DNA of 25,176 nt from JADFNO01 sp965369945 (lineage in GTDB: Bacteria > Planctomycetota > Phycisphaerae > Phycisphaerales > SM1A02), in the NCBI GenBank assembly GCA_965369945.1, contig CBDUST010000031.1, forward strand, positions 1 to 25,176, written 5' to 3'. The position numbers were made by a program, and so were the translations under genes. This document shows positions 8,349-15,185 of the stretch, one piece after another. The notes below the pieces were generated by a model, which was not told the DNA's origin, did no database searches, and saw nothing but the letters and a program-made list of their open reading frames with translations. How positions within the stretch are numbered: the stretch's first letter is position 1; the number at the start of each line of letters is the position of its first letter.

Positions 8349-9251
8349 ATGACAGCAAATCGGACCAGGAAGCTTACCGAGCCGATCATCTTGCTCGGCA
8401 CAGGGCGCTCCGGCACGACTATGCTGGGCCGAATCTTTTCACAGCACCCTGACATCGCCTTCTGGGCCGAGCCACGCCCGATCTGGATGCACGGTCACCT
8501 ATACCGGCCGCATCATGAGTTGGGCGCACAAGATATCACACCGGCGATTGCGCGATACATCGACAAGCGCTTCGCGCGATTTGTCAAGAAGCACGGAAAA
8601 ACTCGTTTCGCCGAGAAGACTCCGAGCAACTGCCTGCGGATCCCGTTCATCCATGCGCTTTTTCCGGATTGCAAGATGATCAACGTAATTCGCGATGGGC
8701 GAGCGGTTGTCGGTACGACGTATCGAATGCAGTCGGTTCGCCCGAACATTTCGCGAATCGTCGCGCGCATGGTCGAGACGCCTCTTTGGGAGTGGCCAGC
8801 CTATCTGCCTTTGTTCTTTCAGACTGCCTGGAGAACCGTATTCCTCAGGAAGCGATCCGCCTTTTGGGGGGTTAGGCCGGCTGAGTGGCAACAGTGGGTT
8901 GAGCTGCCTCCGCACATCAGCGCTGCGAAGCAGTGGCGACGAACGGTCGAAGTTTCGATCCAGGACGGACGTGCCTTGCCGGCGACGAACTACCTTGAAT
9001 TGCGCTTCGAACGCCTGATCCAGGAGCCCGCAGAGGTTGTGCAGGAGATGATTGAGTTTGCCCAACTAGAGCCGTGCCCAGCAATGATCGAGTACGCCGT
9101 CGCACAGGTCGATCCTTCTCGGGCGGCCAAAGCAAGGGCGAACCTAACACGCCAACAAATGTGCGAGGCGATCGAAGCAATGGAGCCACTGCTCACGCTG
9201 CTGGGCTACCCGACTGAACCGGATCGAGCCAACGGCGAAGATCGGAATTGA
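8349..9251 (+). CDS. Sulfotransferase family protein
   Basis: The 300-residue product begins with PIILLGTGRSGTTMLGRIF, the 5'-phosphosulfate-binding loop of PAPS-dependent sulfotransferases. It continues with FSQHPDIAFWAEP and the 3'-phosphate-binding segment INVIRDGRAVVGTTYRM around residues 114-130. A segment LELRFERLIQEPAEVVQEMIEF near residue 215-235 is typical of the C-terminal part. Transfer of a sulfuryl group from PAPS to a carbohydrate or other acceptor is expected; the acceptor is unknown. It starts 9 bases after the S9 peptidase stop, so it is probably in the same transcript. No signal peptide is seen. Many planctomycetes carry numerous sulfotransferase paralogues, often tied to glycan or surface chemistry. 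Confidence 0.88.
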   Translation: MTANRTRKLTEPIILLGTGRSGTTMLGRIFSQHPDIAFWAEPRPIWMHGHLYRPHHELGAQDITPAIARYIDKRFARFVKKHGKTRFAEKTPSNCLRIPFIHALFPDCKMINVIRDGRAVVGTTYRMQSVRPNISRIVARMVETPLWEWPAYLPLFFQTAWRTVFLRKRSAFWGVRPAEWQQWVELPPHISAAKQWRRTVEVSIQDGRALPATNYLELRFERLIQEPAEVVQEMIEFAQLEPCPAMIEYAVAQVDPSRAAKARANLTRQQMCEAIEAMEPLLTLLGYPTEPDRANGEDRN

Positions 9252-9274
9252 TCCCTGCGTTTTGTCCCCGATCC

Positions 9275-9294
9275 AAGTCGTAATTCCACGACTT
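9275..9294. terminator. Hairpin between convergent genes
   Basis: AAGTCGT and ACGACTT form a 7-bp perfect stem with a six-base loop, lying between the convergent sulfotransferase gene and murQ and touching the murQ stop codon. There is no T-run on either side, so it is a weak terminator candidate. Confidence 0.3.
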
Positions 9295-10220
9295 CAACTG
9301 CTGGCTGCGCGTTCTCCACCTAGGGCGTGCCGGAGAATTCCTTGATTCCCGGCAAGTAGCCTGCCAGCCTGCTCGGCATCCACTCCGAGACGCTGCATCA
9401 CGATCGCCGTTTTCAGCTCACCATCGGCGCGGCCGAGCAGCTGGGCTGACTCCTCACGTTCCAGTTCCGGACATAGCTCAATAAGGATGCGAATCGCCCG
9501 GTCCGTCAGCTTCTCGTTCGTCGCGCACAGATCCACCATCAGATTGCTATAGACCTTTCCCAGGCGAACGAACAGCGTCGTGGTAATGATGTTCAGCGCT
9601 AGCTTCGTCGCCGAGCCCGCTTTGAGGCGCGTCGAGCCGGTCAGGAGTTCCGCGCCGGTCCCCAAGACGATGAGCTGATCGCAACCCTCGGGCACGGAAT
9701 CAGGTTCAGCGCAAGTGAGCAGCGCCGTACCGGCGCCGGCATCCTTCGCCAAGCGGATCGCGCCCAAGACGTAGGGCGTTGTTCCGCCCGCTGCGATCCC
9801 CACGACCGTATCGTCATTGCTCAGATTCAGTGCCTGCAACGCTTGGGCCGCGCCGTTGGGATCGTCTTCGGCACCCTCCGATGATCGACGCAACGACGAA
9901 TCACCTCCGGCAATAATCCCGACGATCTGATTCGGATCACTCTGGAACGTGGGGGGGCATTCCGAAGCATCCAGTACACCGAGCCGACCGGATGTGCCAG
10001 CTCCGATGTAGATCAGCCGACCACCGCAACGCACACGTTCTGTTATCTCGTCAATCAGCTCGGTCAGCGGGTCAGCCGCCCCTTCCACTGCCTCCGGCAC
10101 GTGCCGATGATCGTCGATCATCAACTCAACACACGCTCGGGTATCCAATCCATCAAGCTTCATCGAACACTCATGGCGGCGTTCGGTTTGCACATGACCC
10201 CGATCAGCGGGCAGCGACAT
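9294..10220 (-). CDS. murQ: N-acetylmuramic acid 6-phosphate etherase MurQ
   Basis: The product matches MurQ, the SIS-domain lyase that cleaves the lactyl ether of MurNAc-6-phosphate to GlcNAc-6-phosphate plus D-lactate during cell-wall sugar recycling. Signature segments are GGRLIYIGAGTSGRLGVLDASECPPT, VVGIIAGGD, the SEGAEDD catalytic-glutamate region, VVGIAAGGTTPYV, TGSTRLKAGSATKLALNIITT and KVYSNLMVDLCATNEKL. Quoted segments are separated pieces of one frame. The C-terminal helices (ALGRADGELKTAIV-type) fit the family. The frame stays open to 10286, but the added residues are not family-like. ATG at 10220 has GGAG close upstream, and ATG at 10163 is another possible start. No muropeptide permease or MurNAc kinase adjoins. 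Planctomycetes have thin peptidoglycan, so a recycling enzyme is consistent. Confidence 0.95.
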   Translation of the reverse strand: MSLPADRGHVQTERRHECSMKLDGLDTRACVELMIDDHRHVPEAVEGAADPLTELIDEITERVRCGGRLIYIGAGTSGRLGVLDASECPPTFQSDPNQIVGIIAGGDSSLRRSSEGAEDDPNGAAQALQALNLSNDDTVVGIAAGGTTPYVLGAIRLAKDAGAGTALLTCAEPDSVPEGCDQLIVLGTGAELLTGSTRLKAGSATKLALNIITTTLFVRLGKVYSNLMVDLCATNEKLTDRAIRILIELCPELEREESAQLLGRADGELKTAIVMQRLGVDAEQAGRLLAGNQGILRHALGGERAASS

Positions 10221-10385
10221 AGCTCCAGCGTAGCGACTCGGCCCGGCCCACGCGCACGGCACACCCCCGTCGAACCCCCGGTACAATCCGCCTGACGCCG
10301 CGTGGCTCCGTGATCACCCGGCGGCAACAGGTCCGGAACTACACAAGGAATCCCCCCGATACGTCTACGCTCTGAATACTGTACT

Positions 10386-10626
10386 TTGCTCGCAGTCGCC
10401 TTCTTCGCAGTGATACTGATCGGGATCGATAGGTTCGCGCCAGCGACCGCCGCATTCGCCCAAACCACTCCAACGCGCATCGCGACTGTCACGAACAGCC
10501 CGAGTGCAGCAGCAAATCGCATCACGATCCATGCTGCACGCCGAACCGTCACTCAATATCGCCGATGAACTCATTCAGCAGATGAATAACGCCTATCAGT
10601 ATGCAACTGCGGACAACGATCGCTGA
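10386..10626 (+). pseudogene. Possible remnant of a small exported/anchored protein gene
   Basis: The frame from TTG 10386 encodes a hydrophobic start (LLAVAFFAVILIGIDRFAPATAAFAQ) that reads like a signal peptide or anchor, then turns into low-quality sequence and stops at 10568. The neighbouring (+1) frame from about 10500 ends in a protein-like stretch (LHAEPSLNIADELIQQMNNA, then YQYATADNDR and a stop at 10624-10626). A frameshift and internal deletion of a longer gene would explain both halves. This is inference only. If wrong, the 10287-10662 interval is plain intergenic DNA. Confidence 0.3.
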
Positions 10627-10716
10627 CCGTAACCCGAACGACGAGCGATAGAATGAACAGAGGTGGACTTGGTCGGGCGATCAGGAAGCTTGACCAAGCC
10701 GGAGTCGGTTCCCGTT

Positions 10717-11436
10717 ATGCGGTTACTCAGGTCACTTGCTGTCGCCATCCTAGTTGGAGCGCTCGCCAACGTCGGCGTCGCATGGATGTGCATGGCTTGG
10801 CAAAGCAATCACCCAGACGACAGCACGCTCGATTTCGACATCGCGCGTGGGGTAGTTGATTCTGCATACTCGATTGAGGTTCACCGTTCCCGATACTTCG
10901 GTGCAACATTCCTCTCAGAAGTTCGAGGACGAAGTCAGGCCGGTATCGACTATCCCGCTGACTTCGCTATTCCAAGATGGGCGCGAACTCTGCATAGAAA
11001 TGCCGATCAGCTCGACAGGCCTTTGACGAATGACGTTCGTTGGATAACTTGGAATAATGGCTACGGTTGGCCGATCATATCCCTCTGGTATGAGGTTCGC
11101 GGCAACGTGAATGACGTGAACTCAATGAGAGTTCGCGGTGGCATACTCCTTCGTGAACATGAGGATCCAGGAGGTGAATGGGGAGGGTTCCATACGATTC
11201 TGCCTTTCCGACCACACTGGTCCGGATTCTTTTTCGACACCCTGTTCTACTCCTTTGGCGTCTTCTTGCTCTTTGCTGCGTTTGTTTCACTTAGACGTCG
11301 AATCCGTATGAAGTGCAGACGGTGCGTTTTCTGCGGCTATCCAGTGCAAGATGAATCTAGCCGTTGTCCGGAATGTGGGAACCCACGATGCGTGGAACCG
11401 CCAGGTCTTGGTCGAAAGCGGCGCGACCGATGTTGA
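10717..11436 (+). CDS. Membrane protein with large exported loop and C-terminal zinc ribbon
   Basis: From ATG 10717 the product is about 239 residues. It has an N-terminal transmembrane segment (LAVAILVGALANVGVAWMCMAW), an exported region of roughly 140 residues rich in aromatic residues, a second transmembrane segment (FFFDTLFYSFGVFLLFAAFVSL) and a cytosolic tail with two Cys pairs (CVFCGYPVQDESSRCPECG) forming a zinc ribbon. This resembles the knuckle at the end of the 3072-3617 protein, but the two proteins differ in their membrane parts. An upstream in-frame GTG at 10663 would add 18 polar residues; the ATG start gives a tidier signal anchor, with GGAG 12 bases upstream. Function is unknown; it is a common planctomycete architecture. 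Confidence 0.75.
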   Translation: MRLLRSLAVAILVGALANVGVAWMCMAWQSNHPDDSTLDFDIARGVVDSAYSIEVHRSRYFGATFLSEVRGRSQAGIDYPADFAIPRWARTLHRNADQLDRPLTNDVRWITWNNGYGWPIISLWYEVRGNVNDVNSMRVRGGILLREHEDPGGEWGGFHTILPFRPHWSGFFFDTLFYSFGVFLLFAAFVSLRRRIRMKCRRCVFCGYPVQDESSRCPECGNPRCVEPPGLGRKRRDRC

Positions 11437-11480
11437 CCGTTAGATCGACGTCATGGCTCATCGTCGATCCCTTCCTCCGG

Positions 11481-11513
11481 GTTCATCAGTGTCCATCTGT
11501 CGTTAAGGTTCTT
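11481..11513. repeat. Intergenic repeat-like stretch (TTCATCAGTGTCCATCTGT...)
   Basis: The stretch GTTCATCAGTGTCCATCTGT followed by CGTTAAGG resembles a short intergenic sequence (CATCTGTGTTCATCTGTGGTTAA-like) that I recall from many bacterial genomes. There is only one copy here, so the call rests on memory of the motif and is uncertain. Confidence 0.35.
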
Positions 11514-11547
11514 GCTAGCAAGTTCGTTCCATCAGAGACAAGAAGAC

Positions 11548-11578
11548 GCAGGCCGGGCTCCACCCGCGCCCGACCTGC
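11548..11578 (-). terminator. Hairpin terminator downstream of the His/Arg-rich protein gene
   Basis: GCAGG-C-CGGGC pairs with GCCCG-A-CCTGC (one mismatch) around a nine-base loop. Read on the minus strand it begins 14 bases after the stop at 11593 and is followed by a pyrimidine-rich GTCTTCTTGTCTC stretch. It separates this gene from the convergent zinc-ribbon membrane protein gene. Confidence 0.6.
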
Positions 11579-11592
11579 ATTTGCGTTACACA

Positions 11593-12066
11593 TCACCATC
11601 GAATGGTCCATGACCAGCGACGGTCGTTTCGGCGGCGCTCGTGGCGCCGCTGGTGCTGACGTTCGTGCTCGCCGCGGTGGAATGCTTCTTCGTAGGCCTC
11701 GAGGTAACCCCGCCTGTAGCCCTTGGCGAAGTAGCGAGAATTACCGTGGTGACCGTAGTTCGGTCGAGGGCGATACCCATGACCGTGCTTCCCGTCGTAG
11801 TAGCCGGCTTCCCGGCCATCGTGAGAACCAGCGCGGTATCCGCGGTCAAATTGGCGCTCGGTCCGGCTTCGGTATCCGGGGTTGCCGTGTGAATGTCCGC
11901 GCGACTCGACATGGCGCGAACCGCCTCTCGGCCCGGCGCTCTGATCGTTCGCCTTCAGTGGCGCCGACATGCCAAGTAGTAAAATTCCTATCACCCACGC
12001 GCCGATTGACCAGTTACGCCGGCGGCGCGACGCGGAGCGATCCTTTGCGTTGCGTTCAGCAAACAT
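11593..12066 (-). CDS. Secreted His/Arg/Tyr/Gly-rich low-complexity protein
   Basis: The product from ATG 12066 is about 157 residues. The start is fixed by GGAGG eight bases upstream; the frame is open further upstream but lacks support. An Arg-rich n-region and hydrophobic segment (WSIGAWVIGILLLGMSAPLKA) make a signal peptide. The mature part is dominated by His, Arg, Gly and Tyr, with a loose repeat FDRGYRAG / DGREAGYYDG / FAKGYRRGYLEAYEEAF and a basic tail (ERQHQRRHERRRNDRRW). Spaced Gly-Tyr-x-x-Gly motifs and histidines suggest metal or polyanion binding, but no enzyme fold can be recognised. Proteins with YxxGYxxGxxDG-type repeats occur across bacteria as small exported proteins of unknown role. 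Confidence 0.7.
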   Translation of the reverse strand: MFAERNAKDRSASRRRRNWSIGAWVIGILLLGMSAPLKANDQSAGPRGGSRHVESRGHSHGNPGYRSRTERQFDRGYRAGSHDGREAGYYDGKHGHGYRPRPNYGHHGNSRYFAKGYRRGYLEAYEEAFHRGEHERQHQRRHERRRNDRRWSWTIRW

Positions 12067-12273
12067 TGTGCGATCCTCCAGTAGAATCATGAACTGTTGC
12101 TCGTCGCACCGTCCCGTTGACGACACGCACATGGTCGACCAACCAACAGACCCAACGCAACGCATTGGATTCCGTCGCGCATTGGATTCAAACGAAAGTG
12201 AAGATTGGCGCGGCTTTTCCGTGGAATACACCGGCCCTAGCTTGGGTCTCTACCACCAAGTCCAAAACGACAA

Positions 12274-12305
12274 CGCCGCTGGATTCGTTATCGAACCCAG
12301 CGGCG
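12274..12305 (-). terminator. Rho-independent terminator of the HU gene
   Basis: Read on the minus strand, CGCCGCTGG pairs with CCAGCGGCG, extended by TTCG/CGAA with one mismatch around an ATAA loop, and is followed by TTGTCGTTTT. It lies about 95 bases past the HU stop. The T-rich side exists only on the minus strand. The rest of 12067-12398 shows no convincing gene. Confidence 0.75.
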
Positions 12306-12398
12306 AGCGTTCGCTGTGACGCACTGAACATATAGCACTGTGCGACGTAGGGTGCGAACTTCCTCCTTCGTCTTCCTTCCCGTAAGGGATTGGAAGCG

Positions 12399-12728
12399 TT
12401 AGACCATTTCTTTCAATCGCTTCAGCGCACCGACCTTGACGACGTTGCGGGCGGGCTTGGCTTTGAACATCATCTCTTCACCGGTGAACGGATTGATGCC
12501 CTTGCGCGCCTTAGTCGCAGGCTTGCGCACCACGCGAATCTTCATGAGTCCAGGCACGGTAAACGTTCCCGGTCCGCGCCGACCGATGTCTTTCTTGATC
12601 AGGCTGGACAAACTTTCAAACACATCGGAAACCTCGCGACGACTGAGTTCGGTTTGCTCAGCGATCTCTCCGATAATTTGCGATTTGGTCCTGGCCTTGG
12701 CTGCTTTTGATTTGGTGGCGGTTGCCAT
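12399..12728 (-). CDS. HU/IHF-family nucleoid DNA-binding protein
   Basis: The product of 109 residues starts MATATKSKAAKARTKSQIIG; the ATG at 12728 is preceded by AAAGGATT. After a Lys/Ala-rich N-terminal extension of about 13 residues comes the HU helical dimerisation part (IIGEIAEQTELSRREVSDVFESL). Next are the strand region (GPGTFTVPGLMKIRVVRKPATKAR) and the DNA-arm segment (KGINPFTGEEMMFKAKPARNVVKV), where the RNPxTGE-type arm tip reads INPFTGE with the conserved proline. It should bend and compact DNA as a dimer. The basic extension resembles the Lys/Ala tails seen on HU in some high-GC bacteria and planctomycetes. Promoter and terminator candidates flank it, so it is probably monocistronic. 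Confidence 0.95.
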   Translation of the reverse strand: MATATKSKAAKARTKSQIIGEIAEQTELSRREVSDVFESLSSLIKKDIGRRGPGTFTVPGLMKIRVVRKPATKARKGINPFTGEEMMFKAKPARNVVKVGALKRLKEMV

Positions 12729-12800
12729 GTGGTGAATCCTTTCGTAGGTGGTGTAGATCGATCGGCCTTCGTAGCCGTATATCTTTCGTGTCTGCGCGAG

Positions 12801-12829
12801 AATGTAGCGGGTCGTGGACGAGAAGACAA
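12801..12829 (-). promoter_or_regulatory. Sigma-70-type promoter for the HU gene
   Basis: On the minus strand TTGTCT (12829-12824) and TACATT (12806-12801) are separated by exactly 17 bases. This places transcription start near 12794 with a leader of about 65 bases before the HU start codon. The sequence match is good but the site is untested. Confidence 0.55.
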
Positions 12830-12843
12830 CCACTTCGCCCTAG

Positions 12844-12867
12844 AAAAATAGGGTTTTTCGTAAACCC
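12844..12867 (-). terminator. Small intrinsic terminator upstream of the HU promoter
   Basis: On the minus strand GGGTTT pairs with AAACCC around ACGAA, followed by TATTTTTC. The stem is short (6 bp) but the T-run is good. It would end a transcript coming from the tRNA-Ser / 12918-13151 side and insulate the HU promoter. Confidence 0.55.
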
Positions 12868-12917
12868 GCGCCGGTGGTGTATCGGCAAGCCCCTGGCCGG
12901 ACCGTAGCGATATGTTC

Positions 12918-13151
12918 TCAATTGAAGTCCTCAACTGCATCTGTCCAGTCGGTCGGCCAGCCCTCTTTGGACCTGTATTGAAGGATCCGCTCCCAACCAA
13001 CGTGGGTATTCTGACCCGTCGCCAACACCCGTTCAGCGACGCAGATCGTGTTCCTAGGGCTGCTACGCTTGATCACAACTCTTGCTGTATGGGTCACTTG
13101 GACGCTGCGGTTGACGCCTCGAACAGGCTTGCAAACCAATTTCATCACCAT
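12918..13151 (-). CDS. Possible small protein of unknown function
   Basis: A 77-residue frame (MVMKLVCKPVRGVNRSV...) has protein-like composition in its second half (HVGWERILQYRSKEGWPTDW) and no strong ribosome-binding site. Support comes mainly from context: an intrinsic terminator on the same strand lies 50 bases downstream of its stop. The opposite strand is also open here, so coding is doubtful. No family is recognised. No other gene is seen between 12729 and 13356. Confidence 0.35.
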   Translation of the reverse strand: MVMKLVCKPVRGVNRSVQVTHTARVVIKRSSPRNTICVAERVLATGQNTHVGWERILQYRSKEGWPTDWTDAVEDFN

Positions 13152-13356
13152 TGGATCGGGCGCAAGACCAGCGCCGACTGACGTATCCGAGCAGATCGAT
13201 ATCGGCCCGATCGACCCGACCTTGACCGAGGGAAGAGAATTTGGCTCAGCTGGTTTTTTTGATGTTTTTGCCGCCAGCCAAGCCGAATCGCTGGGATCAG
13301 CTGATGTTGAGATTCTCGCCCAAACTGTCTCGGCCGACCTCGAAAATATGCAAAAG

Positions 13357-13445
13357 CGGACAGGGCGGGATTCGAACCCGCGGTACCCCTTTCGAGATAC
13401 GCCGGTTTAGCAAACCGGTCCCTTCAGCCACTCGGGCACCTGTCC
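13357..13445 (-). tRNA. tRNA-Ser(GCU)
   Basis: On the minus strand the sequence begins GGACAGGTGCCCGAGTGGCT. It has a 7-bp acceptor stem (GGACAGG/CCTGTCC), discriminator G, an anticodon stem CCGGT/ACCGG with loop TTGCTAA (anticodon GCT, reading AGC/AGU serine codons), a long variable arm typical of class II tRNAs, and the T-arm GCGGGTTCGAATCCCGC. The 3' CCA is not encoded. Confidence 0.96.
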
Positions 13446-13454
13446 GGCGAGCGT

Positions 13455-13482
13455 ATCGTAGTCGCCACCCACATACGGTCAA
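13455..13482 (-). promoter_or_regulatory. Promoter candidate for tRNA-Ser
   Basis: On the minus strand TTGACC (13482-13477) and TACGAT (13460-13455) are 16 bases apart, and the -10 ends nine bases before the mature tRNA 5' end. That geometry would give a very short leader. Confidence 0.45.
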
Positions 13483-13593
13483 CATCCCTATATCGCTCCG
13501 GAATGTGGACACTGTCGGGGTGATGTTGCGGTCCGTGCGTCAAGCGTGATAGGCTGCGGGTAACCCCCACGCAAGGTACAGGATGGAGACCGT

Positions 13594-15063
13594 ATGAACC
13601 GCGATCGACTCTTCCTCGGCAGTTGCTTCTCGCTGATCTCGACATCGGTTACGTTTGCCGTGCTCGGTGCCATTATGGATCCAGTGAGAACTGAGTTTGC
13701 ACTGAGCAATCAGGAACTGGGCTACATCGGCGGGGCGGGTCTCTTCGGCTTCCCACTCTCGATCTTTGTGCTCGGCCCGTTCTGCGACAAACTCGGCATG
13801 AAGAACTTGATGCGGTTCGCGGTGCTGTGCCATCTTGCAGGCGCGCTCCTCATAATGCTGACGACTGGAGGCGCCGCATTCTGGATGCTCTTTAGCGGTG
13901 CACTGATTCTGGCAATCGGGAATGGAACTGTAGAAGCGGTTTGCAATCCGCTGGTCGCCACGATGTACCCCGATCAAAAAACGAAGAAGCTCAATCAATT
14001 CCACGTCTGGTTCCCGGGTGGAATTCTAATCGGCGGAGTCACTTGTTTCGCACTCTACAAGGCTGGCGTCACCGACTGGCGAGTCAACCTGACGCTGATC
14101 ATAATCCCGACGGTTGTCTACGCGTTTCTCTTTGCCGGCCAAGAGTTTCCCGCAACTGAGCGCGTGCAATCTGGTCTTTCCTTCGGCGAGATGGTGCGCG
14201 GCGCGCTAACTCGACCGTTGTTTATCATCCTCTTGTTTTGCATGTGCATTACCGCATCGCTCGAGTTGGGGCCGGGCAAATGGGTACCTCCTGTGCTTGA
14301 AGCCGGCGGGATTGCAGGCATTCTTGTTCTGGCGTATATCAATGGGCTGATGGCGGTATTGCGCTTCTTCGCCGGGCCGGTGGTGCATCGTCTTTCACCG
14401 ACAGGGATACTGGTAGCGTCAGCAGTCCTGGCTGGCGCGGGTCTTTACTGGTTTAGTTTCTCCGAATCCGCGGTGATGGCCTTTGTTTCCGCCACCGTCT
14501 TCGCCGTTGGCGTTTGCTACTTCTGGCCGACGATGCTTGGCGTGGTCTCCGAACGTGTACCGAAGAGTGGCGCTTTTGGATTGGCGCTGGTGGGCGGGAC
14601 CGGCATGCTCATGGCCGGCCTCGTCACTGTACCAGTGATGGGATGGATTGCCGATGGCCACTTGCACGAAAAACTGGATGAAGCGCAAACGCGAGCCGTA
14701 TTGCAGCGCGTCGTGGAGGTCTATCCGGCCGCAGCGGTGGGGCAGCCTCAGGTGTTTCGCGATGAGGCGGCCGAAGCGGTAAGCGCCGCGACCAAGGTGC
14801 TCGCCACACCCAAACTGCCGGAAGGAGTCACGGCTGGAGCGCTGCGCATCGCCATCAGCAATAGTCCCGGCGGCGACAACGCCGATGAAGTTGTCAAAGA
14901 GATCAAAGCGGTACTCAACCCCGCGGACAACTACGGCGGACGAATGTCATTCCGATACGTCGCGCCATTCTCCATCGTCATCATCATCGTCTTCGGCATC
15001 CTGTACCTGCGCGATCGCAAAGCGGGCGGCTATGCTGTCGAAACCATCGACGGGGGAACGTGA
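13594..15063 (+). CDS. MFS transporter with large loop before the last helix
   Basis: The 489-residue product is a polytopic membrane protein of the major facilitator superfamily. The N-half shows the loop 2-3 motif GPFCDKLGMKNLMRF and the segment CNPLVATMYPDQKTKKLNQFHVWFPGG, split here by the reader only. This resembles sugar-type MFS carriers of Planctomycetes and Bacteroidetes (NPLVATLYP...WFPGG). About eleven helices are seen up to residue 350. A soluble insert of roughly 100 residues follows (EKLDEAQTRAVLQRVVEVYP ... AVLNPADNYGG), and a final helix (FSIVIIIVFGILYL) ends the protein. The substrate is unknown; a sugar is plausible by family. ATG 13594 has GGAG five bases upstream. It is divergent from tRNA-Ser. 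Confidence 0.88.
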   Translation: MNRDRLFLGSCFSLISTSVTFAVLGAIMDPVRTEFALSNQELGYIGGAGLFGFPLSIFVLGPFCDKLGMKNLMRFAVLCHLAGALLIMLTTGGAAFWMLFSGALILAIGNGTVEAVCNPLVATMYPDQKTKKLNQFHVWFPGGILIGGVTCFALYKAGVTDWRVNLTLIIIPTVVYAFLFAGQEFPATERVQSGLSFGEMVRGALTRPLFIILLFCMCITASLELGPGKWVPPVLEAGGIAGILVLAYINGLMAVLRFFAGPVVHRLSPTGILVASAVLAGAGLYWFSFSESAVMAFVSATVFAVGVCYFWPTMLGVVSERVPKSGAFGLALVGGTGMLMAGLVTVPVMGWIADGHLHEKLDEAQTRAVLQRVVEVYPAAAVGQPQVFRDEAAEAVSAATKVLATPKLPEGVTAGALRIAISNSPGGDNADEVVKEIKAVLNPADNYGGRMSFRYVAPFSIVIIIVFGILYLRDRKAGGYAVETIDGGT

Positions 15064-15185
15064 ATTCAACCGGGCGGCTGATCGCGAGTGCATTTCTCGC
15101 TAGCAAGCCTTGCCTTCGACTGACAATCTTGCGAAACTAATGTAGTAGGCAGAACGGAAACGCGCATTGTCGTGAGGAGAAAGAA

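Noticed and set aside
10160..10552. 130-codon minus-strand frame upstream of murQ
   Set aside because: It overlaps the murQ 5' end in another frame. Its hydrophobic start is antisense to the signal-like stretch at 10386, and the rest is Cys/Arg-rich noise.
13048..13410. 120-codon plus-strand frame upstream of the MFS gene
   Set aside because: It runs into the tRNA-Ser gene on the other strand, has a GTG start without RBS, and resembles no protein.
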